A DNA stretch of 64,000 bases. Origin: Planctomycetaceae bacterium (GTDB lineage: Bacteria; Planctomycetota; Planctomycetia; Planctomycetales; Planctomycetaceae). The notes under the pieces are model-generated. The model was not told where the DNA came from, searched no databases, and worked only from the letters and a program-made list of their open reading frames with translations. The position numbers were made by a program, and so were the translations under genes. Where the stretch lies: NCBI GenBank assembly GCA_002726205.1, contig PBSL01000011.1:24499-88498 (forward strand), written 5' to 3'. This document shows positions 20,486 through 29,834 of the stretch, one piece after another. Position 1 is the first letter of the stretch. The number at the start of each line of letters is the position of its first letter.

Positions 20486-20499
20486 AAGGTGCGGCTGAG

Positions 20500-20572
20500 T
20501 ACCCCCTAGGGGATTTGAACCCCTGTCTCAGGACTGAGAATCCTGCATCCTAGGCCACTAGACGAAGGGGGC
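20500..20572 (-). tRNA. tRNA-Glu (anticodon CUC)
   Basis: A 73-base cloverleaf: acceptor GCCCCCT with AGGGGGT (G1-U72 wobble), D-arm GTC/GAT, anticodon stem CAGGA/TCCTG round loop TTCTCAG with anticodon CTC at 20538-20536, and T-arm AGGGG-TTCAAAT-CCCCT. The discriminator is A and CCA is not encoded. It reads GAG. The 5' end lies 11 bases after the stop of the HAD gene on the same strand, so it may be cut out of a longer transcript. Confidence 0.95.
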
Positions 20573-20583
20573 CTGACCGCAAG

Positions 20584-21120
20584 TCACTGGAGTTTAGTCG
20601 TTTGCCCGGATTCGTGCGAGCGTGCCTCTGCCGCGGTCGTTGATGTGCCGACGGGAATAGCCCGGGCCTTGGCGACGGTCTCCAGGACGTGTGTCGTCCA
20701 TTGCCGGTCGTTGGGATCAACGACAAGCACGTTGAAATCGTGTTGCTTTGCTTCGATGGCCACTCCCGGCAAATCGTCGATGTGCAGGTCAATGCCGAAG
20801 ATCGGCGGCAGTTTCGTTGGAACCATCGGCAGTGACAGGCGGCTGACCGCACGCTGATGTGTTGCCTGGTTGATTACCTGCTCGATCCGGACACCGTAAC
20901 ACCTCAGCCAGCAACGAACAGCAAACCGGGAACGGTGCGATGTCGTATAGATCGCGATCTCGTGACCTGCAGACTGCAGTTGCTGCAGCAAGGCGACCGT
21001 TCCCTGTCGCAACGGGTCCGGCAGCCATCGCCGCAGCAGTCGAGGCACGCGATTGGCCTCACGCGGAACAGTGCCGTCCTGGCAGATCAGGGTATCGTCA
21101 AGATCGAACGATATCTTCAT
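20584..21120 (-). CDS. HAD-superfamily phosphatase
   Basis: Small hydrolase of 178 residues. The HAD motif I, DLDDT, is at residues 6-10 from ATG 21120, motif II is the threonine in YTTSHRS near 61, and the acidic motif near FGIDLHIDDLPG (about residue 114) fits motif IV. A reading from TTG 21177 would add 19 residues before motif I and is less likely, although no strong ribosome site is seen for either. Substrate unknown. It follows queF by 81 bases on the same strand and precedes tRNA-Glu by 11. Confidence 0.75.
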   Translation of the reverse strand: MKISFDLDDTLICQDGTVPREANRVPRLLRRWLPDPLRQGTVALLQQLQSAGHEIAIYTTSHRSRFAVRCWLRCYGVRIEQVINQATHQRAVSRLSLPMVPTKLPPIFGIDLHIDDLPGVAIEAKQHDFNVLVVDPNDRQWTTHVLETVAKARAIPVGTSTTAAEARSHESGQTTKLQ

Positions 21121-21201
21121 CGGTTCAATGCCCTGGTCCCGAAACCATGTCCGTCGATTGCTGCTGAGTGGGCCCAATCCATGGCCCGGCCCGCTGCTCC
21201 T

Positions 21202-21576
21202 CTAATCAGCAGCGTCGTCGGTCGAGCCTTCAAACTCGACAGTCACCGAGGTCGAAAGTCCGCCTCGTGGCGTGTATTCGGCGACGATCGACATCCAGCG
21301 AGGAGCCAGGGTGGCGACAAGGTCGTCGAGGATGCGGTTCGTGACATCCTCGTAGAAAGCACCGTGGTTGCGGTATTGCTGCAGGTAGAACTTCAGCGCC
21401 TTCAACTCGTAGCACTTCTGGTCGGCAACATAGCTGATCGTAAGCGTCCCGAAGTCGGGCTGGCCGGTTTTCGGGCACATCGACGTGAATTCCGGACAGA
21501 CCGTTTCGACCACGTAGTCACGGTCGGAGTACGGATTGTCGAAGGTCTCGAGGAGATCTCGTGACGGTTCGGTCAT
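21202..21576 (-). CDS. queF: 7-cyano-7-deazaguanine (preQ0) reductase
   Basis: Cytoplasmic enzyme of 124 residues, the short unimodular QueF form. It reduces preQ0 to preQ1 with NADPH in queuosine synthesis for tRNA wobble positions. Seen: the catalytic and QueF motif region [18 protein letters not shown] (27-44), [20 protein letters not shown] (about 58-77) and the C-terminal [15 protein letters not shown]-type block. The ATG overlaps the stop of the upstream DUF11 gene as ATGA (21576-21573), so the two are translationally coupled although functionally unrelated. No other queuosine gene is in the window. Confidence 0.93.
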   Translation of the reverse strand: MTEPSRDLLETFDNPYSDRDYVVETVCPEFTSMCPKTGQPDFGTLTISYVADQKCYELKALKFYLQQYRNHGAFYEDVTNRILDDLVATLAPRWMSIVAEYTPRGGLSTSVTVEFEGSTDDAAD

Positions 21577-23882
21577 GGAATCGAGTCGGCCGGAAGAGTG
21601 GTCAGGGCATCCATTCGGGTCAGCGGCCGGTTGAGTTGATCGCAGGAAAAACCGAACTGGACAACGTGCTGCCCAGAGGACTGGCCGCGAAGCGTCAGCA
21701 CGATCGTCGAGGTGGCGCCGGCAGCAATCGGCTTTCCTTCACCCGGTGTCAGTTTGAGACTGCCGGGTGTGTCGCCAGCTTCCTTGGTGGCGCCGGTGAC
21801 TTTGATCAGTTCCAGCGTCGTCGGCAGGACAAGCTCCAACCGGTTGCCGGTGATGGGTGCCGTACCCCGGTTGGGCAGTTTGACAGTAACATCGAACGTC
21901 TCCCCGGCGACCGCGGGGGATTCCAGGCCACTGATTGTCAGACCCGGAGCGGCAAAGCCAAAGGTCTTGATCGGATGCGATGACGAGGCGAGGGTCTTGC
22001 CGCTGGAGGTCAGCCGGACAAGGCTGGTCATCGTCTTGCCGAGCTGGCGAGGTTGCACGGCCACGGCAAAGGTCGTGGTGCTGCCGGCGGCCAATGTCGG
22101 TAGCAGCCAGGTGACCCGACCGTTGACGGGGTCATAGTCGGCGGTCCCGGTTGCGTTCAGGTAGTCGATCCCCGGCGGCAGTGTCTGGATGAGGGTGGCC
22201 GGACCGATTGGTTCCGTCGACGTGTTGGTGACGGCAATCTTGAATGAGGTGTTGCGGCCGACGGCCGATTCCTTGGGGATCGTCTGTTCGATCTTTACCG
22301 CGGGAGGCGCGGCCACCTCGATGGTGTCTTCATCCTGGGCGACGATTGCCTTGCCGTTTGCCAGGGTCGCGAGGTTGACCGCCTGCCCGGCGGCCTTGGC
22401 CGTGACCTTCAGGACCACGACTCTTGACTCTCCGGAAGCCAGTGTTGGCAGTGGGTATTCGAGGTCATTACCGGCGGGATGGCTGAGCTGGGCGGGGATG
22501 ACATTGCGAAGGACGATTCCCGACCGGGTCGCCTGGCCCTTGTTGGTCATCGTGAATTTCAACGTCACCACGTCGCCGATCTTGGCCTGCTTTGGTGCGG
22601 CGACGGTCAACTGCAGCGTGGGATCGATGGTCTTGGGAGAAGCGACCTCGACCTCGGCCTCGGCAGGCGCCGAGGCGTCGTCCTCGATCTGGATGACGAC
22701 CGATGTCCGGGCAGCGAAGCGTACCGTGGCCGAACTGCCAATCGGGCCGGGCACGGTGGGGATGATACGGACTTTGATGATCTTTTCGGCACCCGCTGAC
22801 AGTGATCCCAGGGACCAGCTCAGAACGTTTTCGGCGATCTCGGCCTGCGGCAAGGTTCCGGTCAAACGGGCCCCGCGTGGGATCCGGTCTTCGACGACAA
22901 TCGAATCAACGGTCGTGGTTCCGCTGTTATGAACCAGGATCGAATAGATCAGGGGCTGGCCGAGCTTGGCACTACTGGGCGCGGTCTTGGCAATCGTGAG
23001 TTGCGGTTGCTGTTTCCCGATCGGAGCACCGGCGTCGATCGTCGCAGTGCCCTGGAGAGGATGTTCAACGATGGCTGCTGGCTGTGCTGGATCGGCTGCC
23101 GCTGGTGTGGTCGACGCGGGCTTGGCGGCGTCGGGCGTGACCGCCGAGGGAGTGTCCGGAAGCACTTTCGCGGTGGGGGGAAATGATGGGATGTCAGTTA
23201 TCGCAGGTGGTTGTGGCAGGTCGATTACACGGGCCGGAGCCGATTGGGGCGGCGTTGACGATGCGGGAGGGGGAATCGTGGTGGTTGCCGGTTGAGATGC
23301 GGGAACCACAGTCGGCGGGTCGAGTGCCGGGGCCGCGACGCTCTCCTGGGGCGCAAGCCGCGGCGGAGTGATCGGTGGTGCCGCCGGGAACCCGGTGGTC
23401 GGTGGAGCTGCGAGATCGCTACCGGATTTCGGCGGCGAATCGGTTCCATTGGCGGGCTGGATCGACGGGGGAGGAACGGCTGTCAGATCAGGCGGTGTGG
23501 AGGGGAATCCGGTGGGATCCGGTGTCAGTGCCGCGGGCGGTTGATTGCGAGCGGGGAATGACTCCAGCGACGGGGGTTGGGCGATGTCGGCAATCGATGG
23601 GGAAGCCGGGGGAGCCGAAACAAGCGACGTTGTCGCGTGCGGTGAAGCTGCCGGCACGACCACGCCGGGCTCTTCCTGGAAGGCGGCTATCGTCTCGGGG
23701 GTGTCAAACCCTTCGGGTTCTCCCAGGTCGAAGTCGTCACCGGTTGTGCCCGGAACGCCGGTTTGGGTTGCGCCCTCGGCCGCGGGAGCCTCCCGCAGGC
23801 CTCGCTGGACTTGCATCACCACCAGGGTGCTGAGCAGGATGACGCAGAGCAGGCCGGTAAAAATCGAGAGGGTCTTGAGCAT
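21573..23882 (-). CDS. large exported DUF11-repeat protein
   Basis: Protein of 769 residues. It begins with a single hydrophobic helix (about 5-22, [19 protein letters not shown]) that may stay as a membrane anchor. Then come about 280 residues of Pro/Ala/Thr-rich low-complexity spacer, then four or so DUF11-type beta domains from about residue 300 to the end. Repeats carry the usual TVTNTGS-like signature ([42 protein letters not shown]). Probably an envelope or surface structural protein. ATG 23882 is preferred over the longer reading because GGGAAGGGAAT precedes it. The stop overlaps queF. Confidence 0.82.
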   Translation of the reverse strand: MLKTLSIFTGLLCVILLSTLVVMQVQRGLREAPAAEGATQTGVPGTTGDDFDLGEPEGFDTPETIAAFQEEPGVVVPAASPHATTSLVSAPPASPSIADIAQPPSLESFPARNQPPAALTPDPTGFPSTPPDLTAVPPPSIQPANGTDSPPKSGSDLAAPPTTGFPAAPPITPPRLAPQESVAAPALDPPTVVPASQPATTTIPPPASSTPPQSAPARVIDLPQPPAITDIPSFPPTAKVLPDTPSAVTPDAAKPASTTPAAADPAQPAAIVEHPLQGTATIDAGAPIGKQQPQLTIAKTAPSSAKLGQPLIYSILVHNSGTTTVDSIVVEDRIPRGARLTGTLPQAEIAENVLSWSLGSLSAGAEKIIKVRIIPTVPGPIGSSATVRFAARTSVVIQIEDDASAPAEAEVEVASPKTIDPTLQLTVAAPKQAKIGDVVTLKFTMTNKGQATRSGIVLRNVIPAQLSHPAGNDLEYPLPTLASGESRVVVLKVTAKAAGQAVNLATLANGKAIVAQDEDTIEVAAPPAVKIEQTIPKESAVGRNTSFKIAVTNTSTEPIGPATLIQTLPPGIDYLNATGTADYDPVNGRVTWLLPTLAAGSTTTFAVAVQPRQLGKTMTSLVRLTSSGKTLASSSHPIKTFGFAAPGLTISGLESPAVAGETFDVTVKLPNRGTAPITGNRLELVLPTTLELIKVTGATKEAGDTPGSLKLTPGEGKPIAAGATSTIVLTLRGQSSGQHVVQFGFSCDQLNRPLTRMDALTTLPADSIP

Positions 23883-24039
23883 GGGATTCCCTTCCCAACT
23901 GCACGGGGAACACGCCACCACGTCAATTACGCAGGACGCCGAATTGCCTCGCTTGAGACAACGAAAAAGTAACAAATCGCGGGTCGGCAGCCTAGGCGAG
24001 TTTCACTGATATTCTCGCCGATCGTTGTGGCCGGTTCGC

Positions 24040-24972
24040 CTAATCGCCCGGCGTTGGCGGTTCGGTCTCGATGTCGTACCAGGCCATTGCCCGATCCATC
24101 GGCTCGATCCGCAGCACGACCGTTCCGTCGCGGAAAATTCGTACCGTGCCCGTTGATTCTGAGACGGCGATGGCGATTGCTCCGGTGTTCTTCGAGATCG
24201 CCGCGGCAGCCCAATGCCGCGCTCCCAGGCCCTTGGTCAGCGACAGGCCACTGGCGGGGGCGTTGAGAATCCGGCCGGCGGACTGGACGATCCCCTCGGC
24301 GGAGATGATGAAGGCCCCGTCGAGCTGGGCGATTTCCTTGATGCTCTCCCGGACCCGCGGACTGCGGATCTGCCGTTCCCTTTGAGGGTATCCCCTGAAG
24401 TTGTCATGCACGGCTTCATGGGAAAGCGGAAGAACTTTCCGGTGATTGCCGACCACGAACATCGTTCCCACCGGCTTGCCTTCTCGTCCCTCACGTCCGA
24501 TTTCCACGGCCAGGTCGACGACCGATCGCAGGGTCTCGAGCGGGACCTTGGTTTCGAGTCGTTGCAGGTCGCGGGACGTCAGTCGGGTGAGGTGGTCGGC
24601 AAGGTTGATGACACTGATCGAATCGATCCTGTCTCGCTCGTAGCCGGAATACAGGGCGACGATCGTGTCACCCGGCTGCAACAGGTCGTCGGCAATTGCC
24701 TCGAGTAACGCCTGGCTGAGCTGCACCTGGCGGGTTTCCGAGGCCGAGAGCAACGGGACGAGGGCGATGTCGTCGGCGGTTGCGGCTCGCTGAACATCGG
24801 GCTTGCTGCTGGCAACGAGCAGTCGGACCCGCTTGAGTTTCTTGCGGATCTCCTCGAAATCGTAAGGAAATTCCGCAAGCATCACGATTGCAGTCGCATC
24901 GGTCTGCATCACGACACGCCGGGCCGCTGCCAGGAGTTCGGCAACCGTGGGAGAAAGGGCCTTGCGTTGCAT
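24040..24972 (-). CDS. DAC-domain diadenylate cyclase (c-di-AMP synthase)
   Basis: Protein of 310 residues with a C-terminal DAC domain (about 165-295): GREGKPVGTMFVVG, then the DGA motif in LDGAFIISAEGIVQSAGRIL, then GLGARHWAAAAISKNTGAIAIAVSESTG, which is the RHR-motif segment with Trp in the third place. The domain makes cyclic di-AMP from two ATP. The N-terminal 160 residues are soluble alpha/beta, with no transmembrane helices (unlike CdaA) and no HhH domain (unlike DisA). That layout recalls archaeal DacZ, an assignment made from domain order only. No c-di-AMP phosphodiesterase is in the window. The start is the annotated ATG with a modest GGTGACGG upstream. Confidence 0.78.
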   Translation of the reverse strand: MQRKALSPTVAELLAAARRVVMQTDATAIVMLAEFPYDFEEIRKKLKRVRLLVASSKPDVQRAATADDIALVPLLSASETRQVQLSQALLEAIADDLLQPGDTIVALYSGYERDRIDSISVINLADHLTRLTSRDLQRLETKVPLETLRSVVDLAVEIGREGREGKPVGTMFVVGNHRKVLPLSHEAVHDNFRGYPQRERQIRSPRVRESIKEIAQLDGAFIISAEGIVQSAGRILNAPASGLSLTKGLGARHWAAAAISKNTGAIAIAVSESTGTVRIFRDGTVVLRIEPMDRAMAWYDIETEPPTPGD

Positions 24973-25053
24973 GCCGTCACCGAAACAGGCGAACCGGTGG
25001 GCGCACAGCCTGTGCTGCCCTCAACCTCCAGTGTAGACGAAAGCCGGGCGCGG

Positions 25054-25968
25054 TCAATCGCCCTCGGAGAGCACCAGTTCGTGCGTCGTCTTGGCCGTCA
25101 TCAACGTGTCGTCCCCAAACGGTCCCACCAGGGTGCTGTCGATCCGTGTCGTTTTGGAAATCAGCAGGCCGCGGCGGATATCGAACACGACAGTGCCCGA
25201 GGAGACGACCTGGATCAACTGCGCCAGGATTCGCCGATCGGTGACCGGGGTCAATTTCACGGTCTTCCAGGTGATCGTGGCCTTCGAGTCGGCGACTTCG
25301 TCCAGCGTGTAAATCCGCTTGATGGCGATTCGTCGCTGTTGACGATCCGAATCGATCGCTGTCACGTGGAATGCCTCGTCCCAGGCGGCACCCACGCCAA
25401 CGGGAACGGCCGGCAGGGGGACCAGAAAACTGCGATTCACCAGCGACTTTGACATCGAGGTGAACGTGGAACCCGGGTTGGCCTTTAGCCAGGTCTTGCT
25501 GACCGAAAGCACCTTCAGCAACTTGCCGGAGGTCCCAAAACGGCTGCGGGCAATTGGCCGACCGATCGTCTGCAGCAAAGGTCGGAAATCACTGGGACAC
25601 TTGTCGGGGTCGGCCGTGCTGTCAACGTGAATCGGAGGATCGGTTCCCTTTTGAGCGTGGATCTTCACCCGGTCGACAACCGTCTCGACCAACCCCTGTC
25701 CCCGGTCATCGACAGTGAGCACCCGGTAGTGCTTGCGCGTCTCGCGGTTGTTGAGGATCCGGACGCTCTTTTCGCCCTTGCGGACCTGGATGCTGCTGTT
25801 GAATCGATCGTCGTAGTGCACCGCCTGTTTCGCGGTGAACTTGAACGCCAGTTGCCAGACCGGAGCCGCCGATTTCGCCTTGTTGCCGTCACCTGCCGCA
25901 CGCAGCGACGGGCACAACAGCAGGGCAATGACAACGATCAGGCAGGCACGTCGGAACGGGATGAGCAC
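25054..25968 (-). CDS. secreted protein of unknown function (DUF6263-like)
   Basis: From GTG 25968 the product is 304 residues with a clean signal peptide (FRRACLIVVIALLLCPSLRAA, cut near residue 22). The longer reading to 26259 would run through the nadK gene, and AGGAG lies 11 bases before the GTG, so the short form is right. The mature part is beta-rich, with segments such as VRILNNRETRKHYRVLTVD and a C-terminal THELVLSEGD. I see a loose likeness to DUF6263 proteins but no catalytic motif. It sits between nadK and the DAC gene on the same strand (124 and 81 bases away). Confidence 0.6.
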   Translation of the reverse strand: MLIPFRRACLIVVIALLLCPSLRAAGDGNKAKSAAPVWQLAFKFTAKQAVHYDDRFNSSIQVRKGEKSVRILNNRETRKHYRVLTVDDRGQGLVETVVDRVKIHAQKGTDPPIHVDSTADPDKCPSDFRPLLQTIGRPIARSRFGTSGKLLKVLSVSKTWLKANPGSTFTSMSKSLVNRSFLVPLPAVPVGVGAAWDEAFHVTAIDSDRQQRRIAIKRIYTLDEVADSKATITWKTVKLTPVTDRRILAQLIQVVSSGTVVFDIRRGLLISKTTRIDSTLVGPFGDDTLMTAKTTHELVLSEGD

Positions 25969-26092
25969 GACCGGGGGCTCCTGGCGGGGACAATCGCGCG
26001 GAAGCCTAGCAGATCTGCTACCAGCCTGGGGAGAGCGATTCTGCGATGCGGACGAGAATCCGGCCGGATCGTTGGTTTCCAGTCCAGGGGCG

Positions 26093-26953
26093 TTATCGTG
26101 CCCTGGCTCGGGTTTGGCCGCTCCAGCCGAGCTTGTTTCGCAGCGCCGAGTAGTAGCTGTGCCCTGGCACCCGCGCCAGTTGAAAGGCGAGTTCGGAGCG
26201 GACGACGTGAATCGTGTCACCGGACACAAACCCGCGTTGAATCTGACCGTCAACAACAAGCATCACTCCATCGGGGACATTGGTCATCTTCAGCGTGTAC
26301 TTTCGATCGGCGCGGTCAACCAGCGGGCGATTGGTGAGCGTGTGCGGATTCAGAGGGGTGACAACGAAGGCCTGAAGATCCTGCCGGAGAATCGGGCCAC
26401 CCGCCGAAAGACTGTGGGCGGTCGAGCCGACCGGCGTACTGATGATCACGCCGTCGCCGCTGTAGGTCGTGACTTCCTCGCCGTCGATTTCAAGGCAGAT
26501 GTCCAGCATGCTCAGGCTCGACCCAGCACACAACGCGATTTCGTTGAGACCCGCGATGCTCTCGGTTGTCCCGTCGGCCGCCTCGTGATGGCACTCGAAC
26601 ATCAGGTGCTCGGTGACCCGGTATTGTCGGTTGCGAATAACCGGCAGGTTCTCGCGAAATTCCTCGAGCGAAAGGTCGGCGAGAAAACCCAACCGTCCCA
26701 GGTTGACACCCAGGATCGGTCGTTGGGTGGCGGCCAGTTGCCGGCAAGCCCGCAACATCGCTCCATCGCCTCCGAGTACGACGACAAGATCGGATTCCGG
26801 GGGCGGGTCGGCCAGGTCTTCGGTCACGGCCGCAGCGACAACTTCGACACCGTCCTGCTGGTCGAGAAAGGCGGAGAGTTCCGTCCAGGCGTCCTGGACA
26901 CGCGGACTCTGATCGCGGGCCAGGACGATCAACCTTAAAATGTCGTCAGCCAT
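26093..26953 (-). CDS. nadK: NAD kinase
   Basis: Cytoplasmic enzyme of 286 residues that phosphorylates NAD to NADP. Seen: the GGDGAML nucleotide-binding motif near residue 60, LGRLGFL near 85, the NEIAL block near 138, and the GDGVIISTPVGSTAHSLSAGGPI block near 165-190 that is diagnostic of the family, followed by NPHTLTNRPLV. ATG 26953 is preferred over GTG 26962 because AAGGG lies 9 bases before the ATG and overlaps the GTG. It diverges from the gene starting at 27039. Confidence 0.92.
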   Translation of the reverse strand: MADDILRLIVLARDQSPRVQDAWTELSAFLDQQDGVEVVAAAVTEDLADPPPESDLVVVLGGDGAMLRACRQLAATQRPILGVNLGRLGFLADLSLEEFRENLPVIRNRQYRVTEHLMFECHHEAADGTTESIAGLNEIALCAGSSLSMLDICLEIDGEEVTTYSGDGVIISTPVGSTAHSLSAGGPILRQDLQAFVVTPLNPHTLTNRPLVDRADRKYTLKMTNVPDGVMLVVDGQIQRGFVSGDTIHVVRSELAFQLARVPGHSYYSALRNKLGWSGQTRARAR

Positions 26954-27038
26954 TGCGGTCACCCTTGGGAAATCCCGGCGCGATTGTCCACAATGGTCCC
27001 AGCAACGGCAACGCCATCGACCTGTCCGGGTACTCCAC

Positions 27039-27728
27039 GTGAATTACTTTGCCCACGGACTGCGTTTTACCGACAGGCCCTGGTTCCTGGCCGGTACGGC
27101 CGTTCCCGACTGGCTGAGCGTGGTCAATCGCCGGGTGAGAATGAGAACCCGTCACGTCACCCCGTTTGCCGACGGGAGCGGCTCGATCCAGGCCGAGGTG
27201 GCTGCCGGCGCGTTGCAGCACCTTGAAGATGACCAGCACTTTCATGGGTGTCGCGCATTCGTGGAGATCACCGGAACGATGGCCGTGGACTTCCGGAATC
27301 GTTTGCCGTCGGGACCAGGCTACAGGCCGGGGCTGCTGGGGCACATCGCAGCGGAACTGGTGCTTGACGGCCTGTTGATCGCTCGTGATCCGGGCCGGCT
27401 GGTTCGATACTACGAGGCTCTTGAAAGGATCGATCCCGTCGCAGTCCAGGACGCGGTCAATCGCATGGCCCGTGGCGGACAGACACAGGATCTGGCCGAG
27501 TTGATCAAGCGGTTCCTGTTGCACCCTTTCCTGGGCGACTACACCGACCCCGAGCGATTGTTGTATCGCTTGAATCAAGTGATGCGGCGAATCAAACTGG
27601 CTCAACTTCCCCACGACGTGGTTGTGGTGATTGAACGGGGAACTGAATTGGTCGAGTCGAGAGTGACGGAGTTGCTGGGATGGGTGCCGCCAGTCGGGGA
27701 AGTTGGCGGCAAACGGGCGGCTGGTTGA
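27039..27728 (+). CDS. conserved hypothetical, distant ACP-phosphodiesterase-like
   Basis: From GTG 27039 the product is 229 residues beginning (M)NYFAHGLRFTDRPWFLAGTAVPDW. The start, with an aromatic-His-Gly run and a conserved GTAVPDW, resembles the opening of the AcpH/ACP phosphodiesterase-type helical fold in pattern but not closely in sequence, so function is not assigned. No signal peptide or membrane segment. I chose GTG 27039 because upstream sequence in this frame is poor in coding character and crosses the divergent promoter region; no strong RBS is visible. Confidence 0.55.
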   Translation: MNYFAHGLRFTDRPWFLAGTAVPDWLSVVNRRVRMRTRHVTPFADGSGSIQAEVAAGALQHLEDDQHFHGCRAFVEITGTMAVDFRNRLPSGPGYRPGLLGHIAAELVLDGLLIARDPGRLVRYYEALERIDPVAVQDAVNRMARGGQTQDLAELIKRFLLHPFLGDYTDPERLLYRLNQVMRRIKLAQLPHDVVVVIERGTELVESRVTELLGWVPPVGEVGGKRAAG

Positions 27729-27765
27729 ACTGGTGTCGCGAGATACTCGCTGAAAGGGGTTAACG

Positions 27766-28608
27766 ATGAAGTACGGAATGAACCTGCTGCTGTGGGCCAC
27801 CGCGGTGGATGAATCTCATGACGCGGTACTCGAACAGATCAAGGAGATCGGGTACGACGGGGTCGAAATCCCGATTTTCGACCACGATGCGGCCGCCTTC
27901 GAACGACTCGGGAACAAGCTCGACGAACTGGGATTGGAGCGGACGGCCGTGACGATTTCGGGGGAGGACGCCAATCCAATTTCTGCCGACGCCAGCGTGC
28001 GTGCCGAAGCGGTCACACGGCTGAAAAGTGCCGTCGACATGTGCCGCCTGGCAGGGTCACCGCTGTTGTGCGGTCCGTTTCATTCGGCACTGGGCTATTT
28101 CTCGGAGGCCCTGCCGACCGAAGAGGAGTGGCGGCACGGACAGGACACGCTGCGTGAAGTGGCCGACTACGCCGGTGAGAATGGTGTGACGCTGGTGCTG
28201 GAGTACCTCAACAGGTTCGAGTTGTACTTCCTGAACTGCGCGGCCGATTGTGCGCGATTCACCCGCGAGGTCGATCATCCTGCACTGAAGATGATGTACG
28301 ACACGTTTCACGCCAACATCGAGGAGAAAGACATCACCGCGGCGGTGAAGTCGTGCATCGACCAGTGCGTGCACGTGCACATCTCGGAGAATGACCGCTC
28401 GACGCCGGGAAGTGGCGGGGTCGATTGGGACACGTCGTTTGCCGCCTTGAAGGAAGTCGACTACGACGGCTGGATGGTGGTCGAGGCCTTCGGTCTTTCG
28501 TTGCCCGACCTGGCGGCGGCCACAAAGATCTGGCGGCGGATGTACGAGTCCGAAGAACAACTGGCGACCGACGCCCTGTCGTTCATGAAGAGTCGCTGGG
28601 AAGGATAG
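27766..28608 (+). CDS. sugar epimerase/isomerase TIM barrel (ketose 3-epimerase-like)
   Basis: Protein of 280 residues of the xylose isomerase-like TIM-barrel superfamily. The four metal ligands typical of D-tagatose/D-psicose 3-epimerases can be placed: Glu in VLEYLNRFE near 146, Asp in MYDTFHANIEE near 179, His in HVHISENDR near 205, and Glu in VVEAFGLS near 240. The DTFHANIEE and SENDR blocks are close to those of the ketose 3-epimerase group. Substrate is not certain. RBS GAAAGGGG lies 9 bases before the ATG. Its last 148 bases overlap the C-terminal coding end of the convergent site-2 protease gene. Confidence 0.82.
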   Translation: MKYGMNLLLWATAVDESHDAVLEQIKEIGYDGVEIPIFDHDAAAFERLGNKLDELGLERTAVTISGEDANPISADASVRAEAVTRLKSAVDMCRLAGSPLLCGPFHSALGYFSEALPTEEEWRHGQDTLREVADYAGENGVTLVLEYLNRFELYFLNCAADCARFTREVDHPALKMMYDTFHANIEEKDITAAVKSCIDQCVHVHISENDRSTPGSGGVDWDTSFAALKEVDYDGWMVVEAFGLSLPDLAAATKIWRRMYESEEQLATDALSFMKSRWEG

Positions 28609-29675
28609 CGGCGGGTCAGTTGTGTCCCGCTCGGGCGAGGCCGATGTGTGGTCGGGGCAGTCGGGGCCGACGGTTGGGCTGGTGGCTGTGGTTCGATCAC
28701 ATCGATCGGTGCCGGTGTCAACCCGATCGCCAGGAAGCCCAACGTGATCCAGCCGGCCAGGTGTCGGCCCGTTCCCAGCGGGACCGTGTCGTCGGTTGTC
28801 GGTGGGTGCTTGGGACCCATCAGCAGCAGCAGGACCAGCAGTACGCTGAACGAGGGGTCGCGGGCCAGCACCATGTAGACGGCTGCAGCGGCCATCAGCG
28901 ACAAGGCCACGACATGGGCTCGCTTGCCGATCAACGTGTAGAGGATGTGGCCACCGTCGAGCTGCCCGATCGGTAGCAGGTTCAACGCCGTGATGAAAAT
29001 TCCCACCCAGCCGGCAAAGACCAGGGGATTCAGCAGTACGGTTTGACCGTCTGCCAGTGGGCCGTGCACCCATTCGATCATCCATTGCAGCAGCAACGGG
29101 TCGCCGTAGACGAGGATCGGCATGTCCGGGTTCTTCGGCAAGGTGACGACAGTCGACGACTGCAGGCCCCACAAGGTGACCGGTATCGTGACCAGGAGTC
29201 CGGCCAGCGGGCCACTGATGGCGATGTCGAACATCGCCCGGCGGTTCGCGTAGCCGGAGGCCTGGACGATGACGGCACCCATCGTGCCAAAAGGTGATAT
29301 GGGCATCGGGATGAAAAACGGCAGTGTCGCCGGCACCTCGTACCGCTTGGCCTGCAGGAAATGGCCCATCTCGTGGGCGATCAGGATCCCCATCACCGCC
29401 GCTGTGAATTCCAGGCCGCTGGCCAGGCAGGCACGAAGGAATTCGGACCTGTTCATTTCCGGATCGATTTCGGCAAGCGCCGCCCCCGCCCATGTCGTGC
29501 TGATGCAAGTGGCGATGAACAGGCCGACGGCCAACCGTGGCCGGGTCTTGAGTCGCGGTCTCAATCGCGGCAGTCGAAGCCCGTTGTTGGGGACACCAGC
29601 GATCGGACTCACGTCGACGGTGAGTTCATCTTCAGAGGCGGAAAAGTGACCGGGATCAGGCACGAGGTCGGGCAC
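28461..29675 (-). CDS. site-2 protease family (M50) membrane metalloprotease
   Basis: Integral membrane protease of 404 residues. It shows the zinc motif HEMGH near residue 101 in ILIAHEMGHFLQAKRY, and the second catalytic block NLLPIGQLDGGH near 240 (Asp as third zinc ligand). Several hydrophobic helices surround both. Such proteases cut membrane-bound anti-sigma factors or other single-span proteins. The start is a GTG at 29675 with no clear ribosome site. The C-terminal tail of about 80 residues is Pro/Ser/Arg-rich, and its last 49 codons run antisense to the epimerase gene, an unusual overlap (see findings). Confidence 0.8.
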   Translation of the reverse strand: MPDLVPDPGHFSASEDELTVDVSPIAGVPNNGLRLPRLRPRLKTRPRLAVGLFIATCISTTWAGAALAEIDPEMNRSEFLRACLASGLEFTAAVMGILIAHEMGHFLQAKRYEVPATLPFFIPMPISPFGTMGAVIVQASGYANRRAMFDIAISGPLAGLLVTIPVTLWGLQSSTVVTLPKNPDMPILVYGDPLLLQWMIEWVHGPLADGQTVLLNPLVFAGWVGIFITALNLLPIGQLDGGHILYTLIGKRAHVVALSLMAAAAVYMVLARDPSFSVLLVLLLLMGPKHPPTTDDTVPLGTGRHLAGWITLGFLAIGLTPAPIDVIEPQPPAQPSAPTAPTTHRPRPSGTQLTRRYPSQRLFMNDRASVASCSSDSYIRRQIFVAAARSGNERPKASTTIQPS

Positions 29676-29834
29676 GGGTGAAGGTCAAAAGGGAAGAAGA
29701 CCGACTGGGGGTCATTGTAGCCGAAAGGACGCGGGCCTGCCGAGGGCCTGCGTGGTTGCCAGTGGCGGCACTTGGCAGGACAATTCCTTACCGAGACAGC
29801 CGATCAGTCCCCCCGACTCCTGGAGATCGACCCG

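Noticed and set aside
25969-26259. N-terminal extension of the unknown secreted protein to ATG 26259
   Set aside because: It lies opposite nothing but inside nadK on the same strand in another frame, and a GTG with AGGAG at 25968 precedes a perfect signal peptide.
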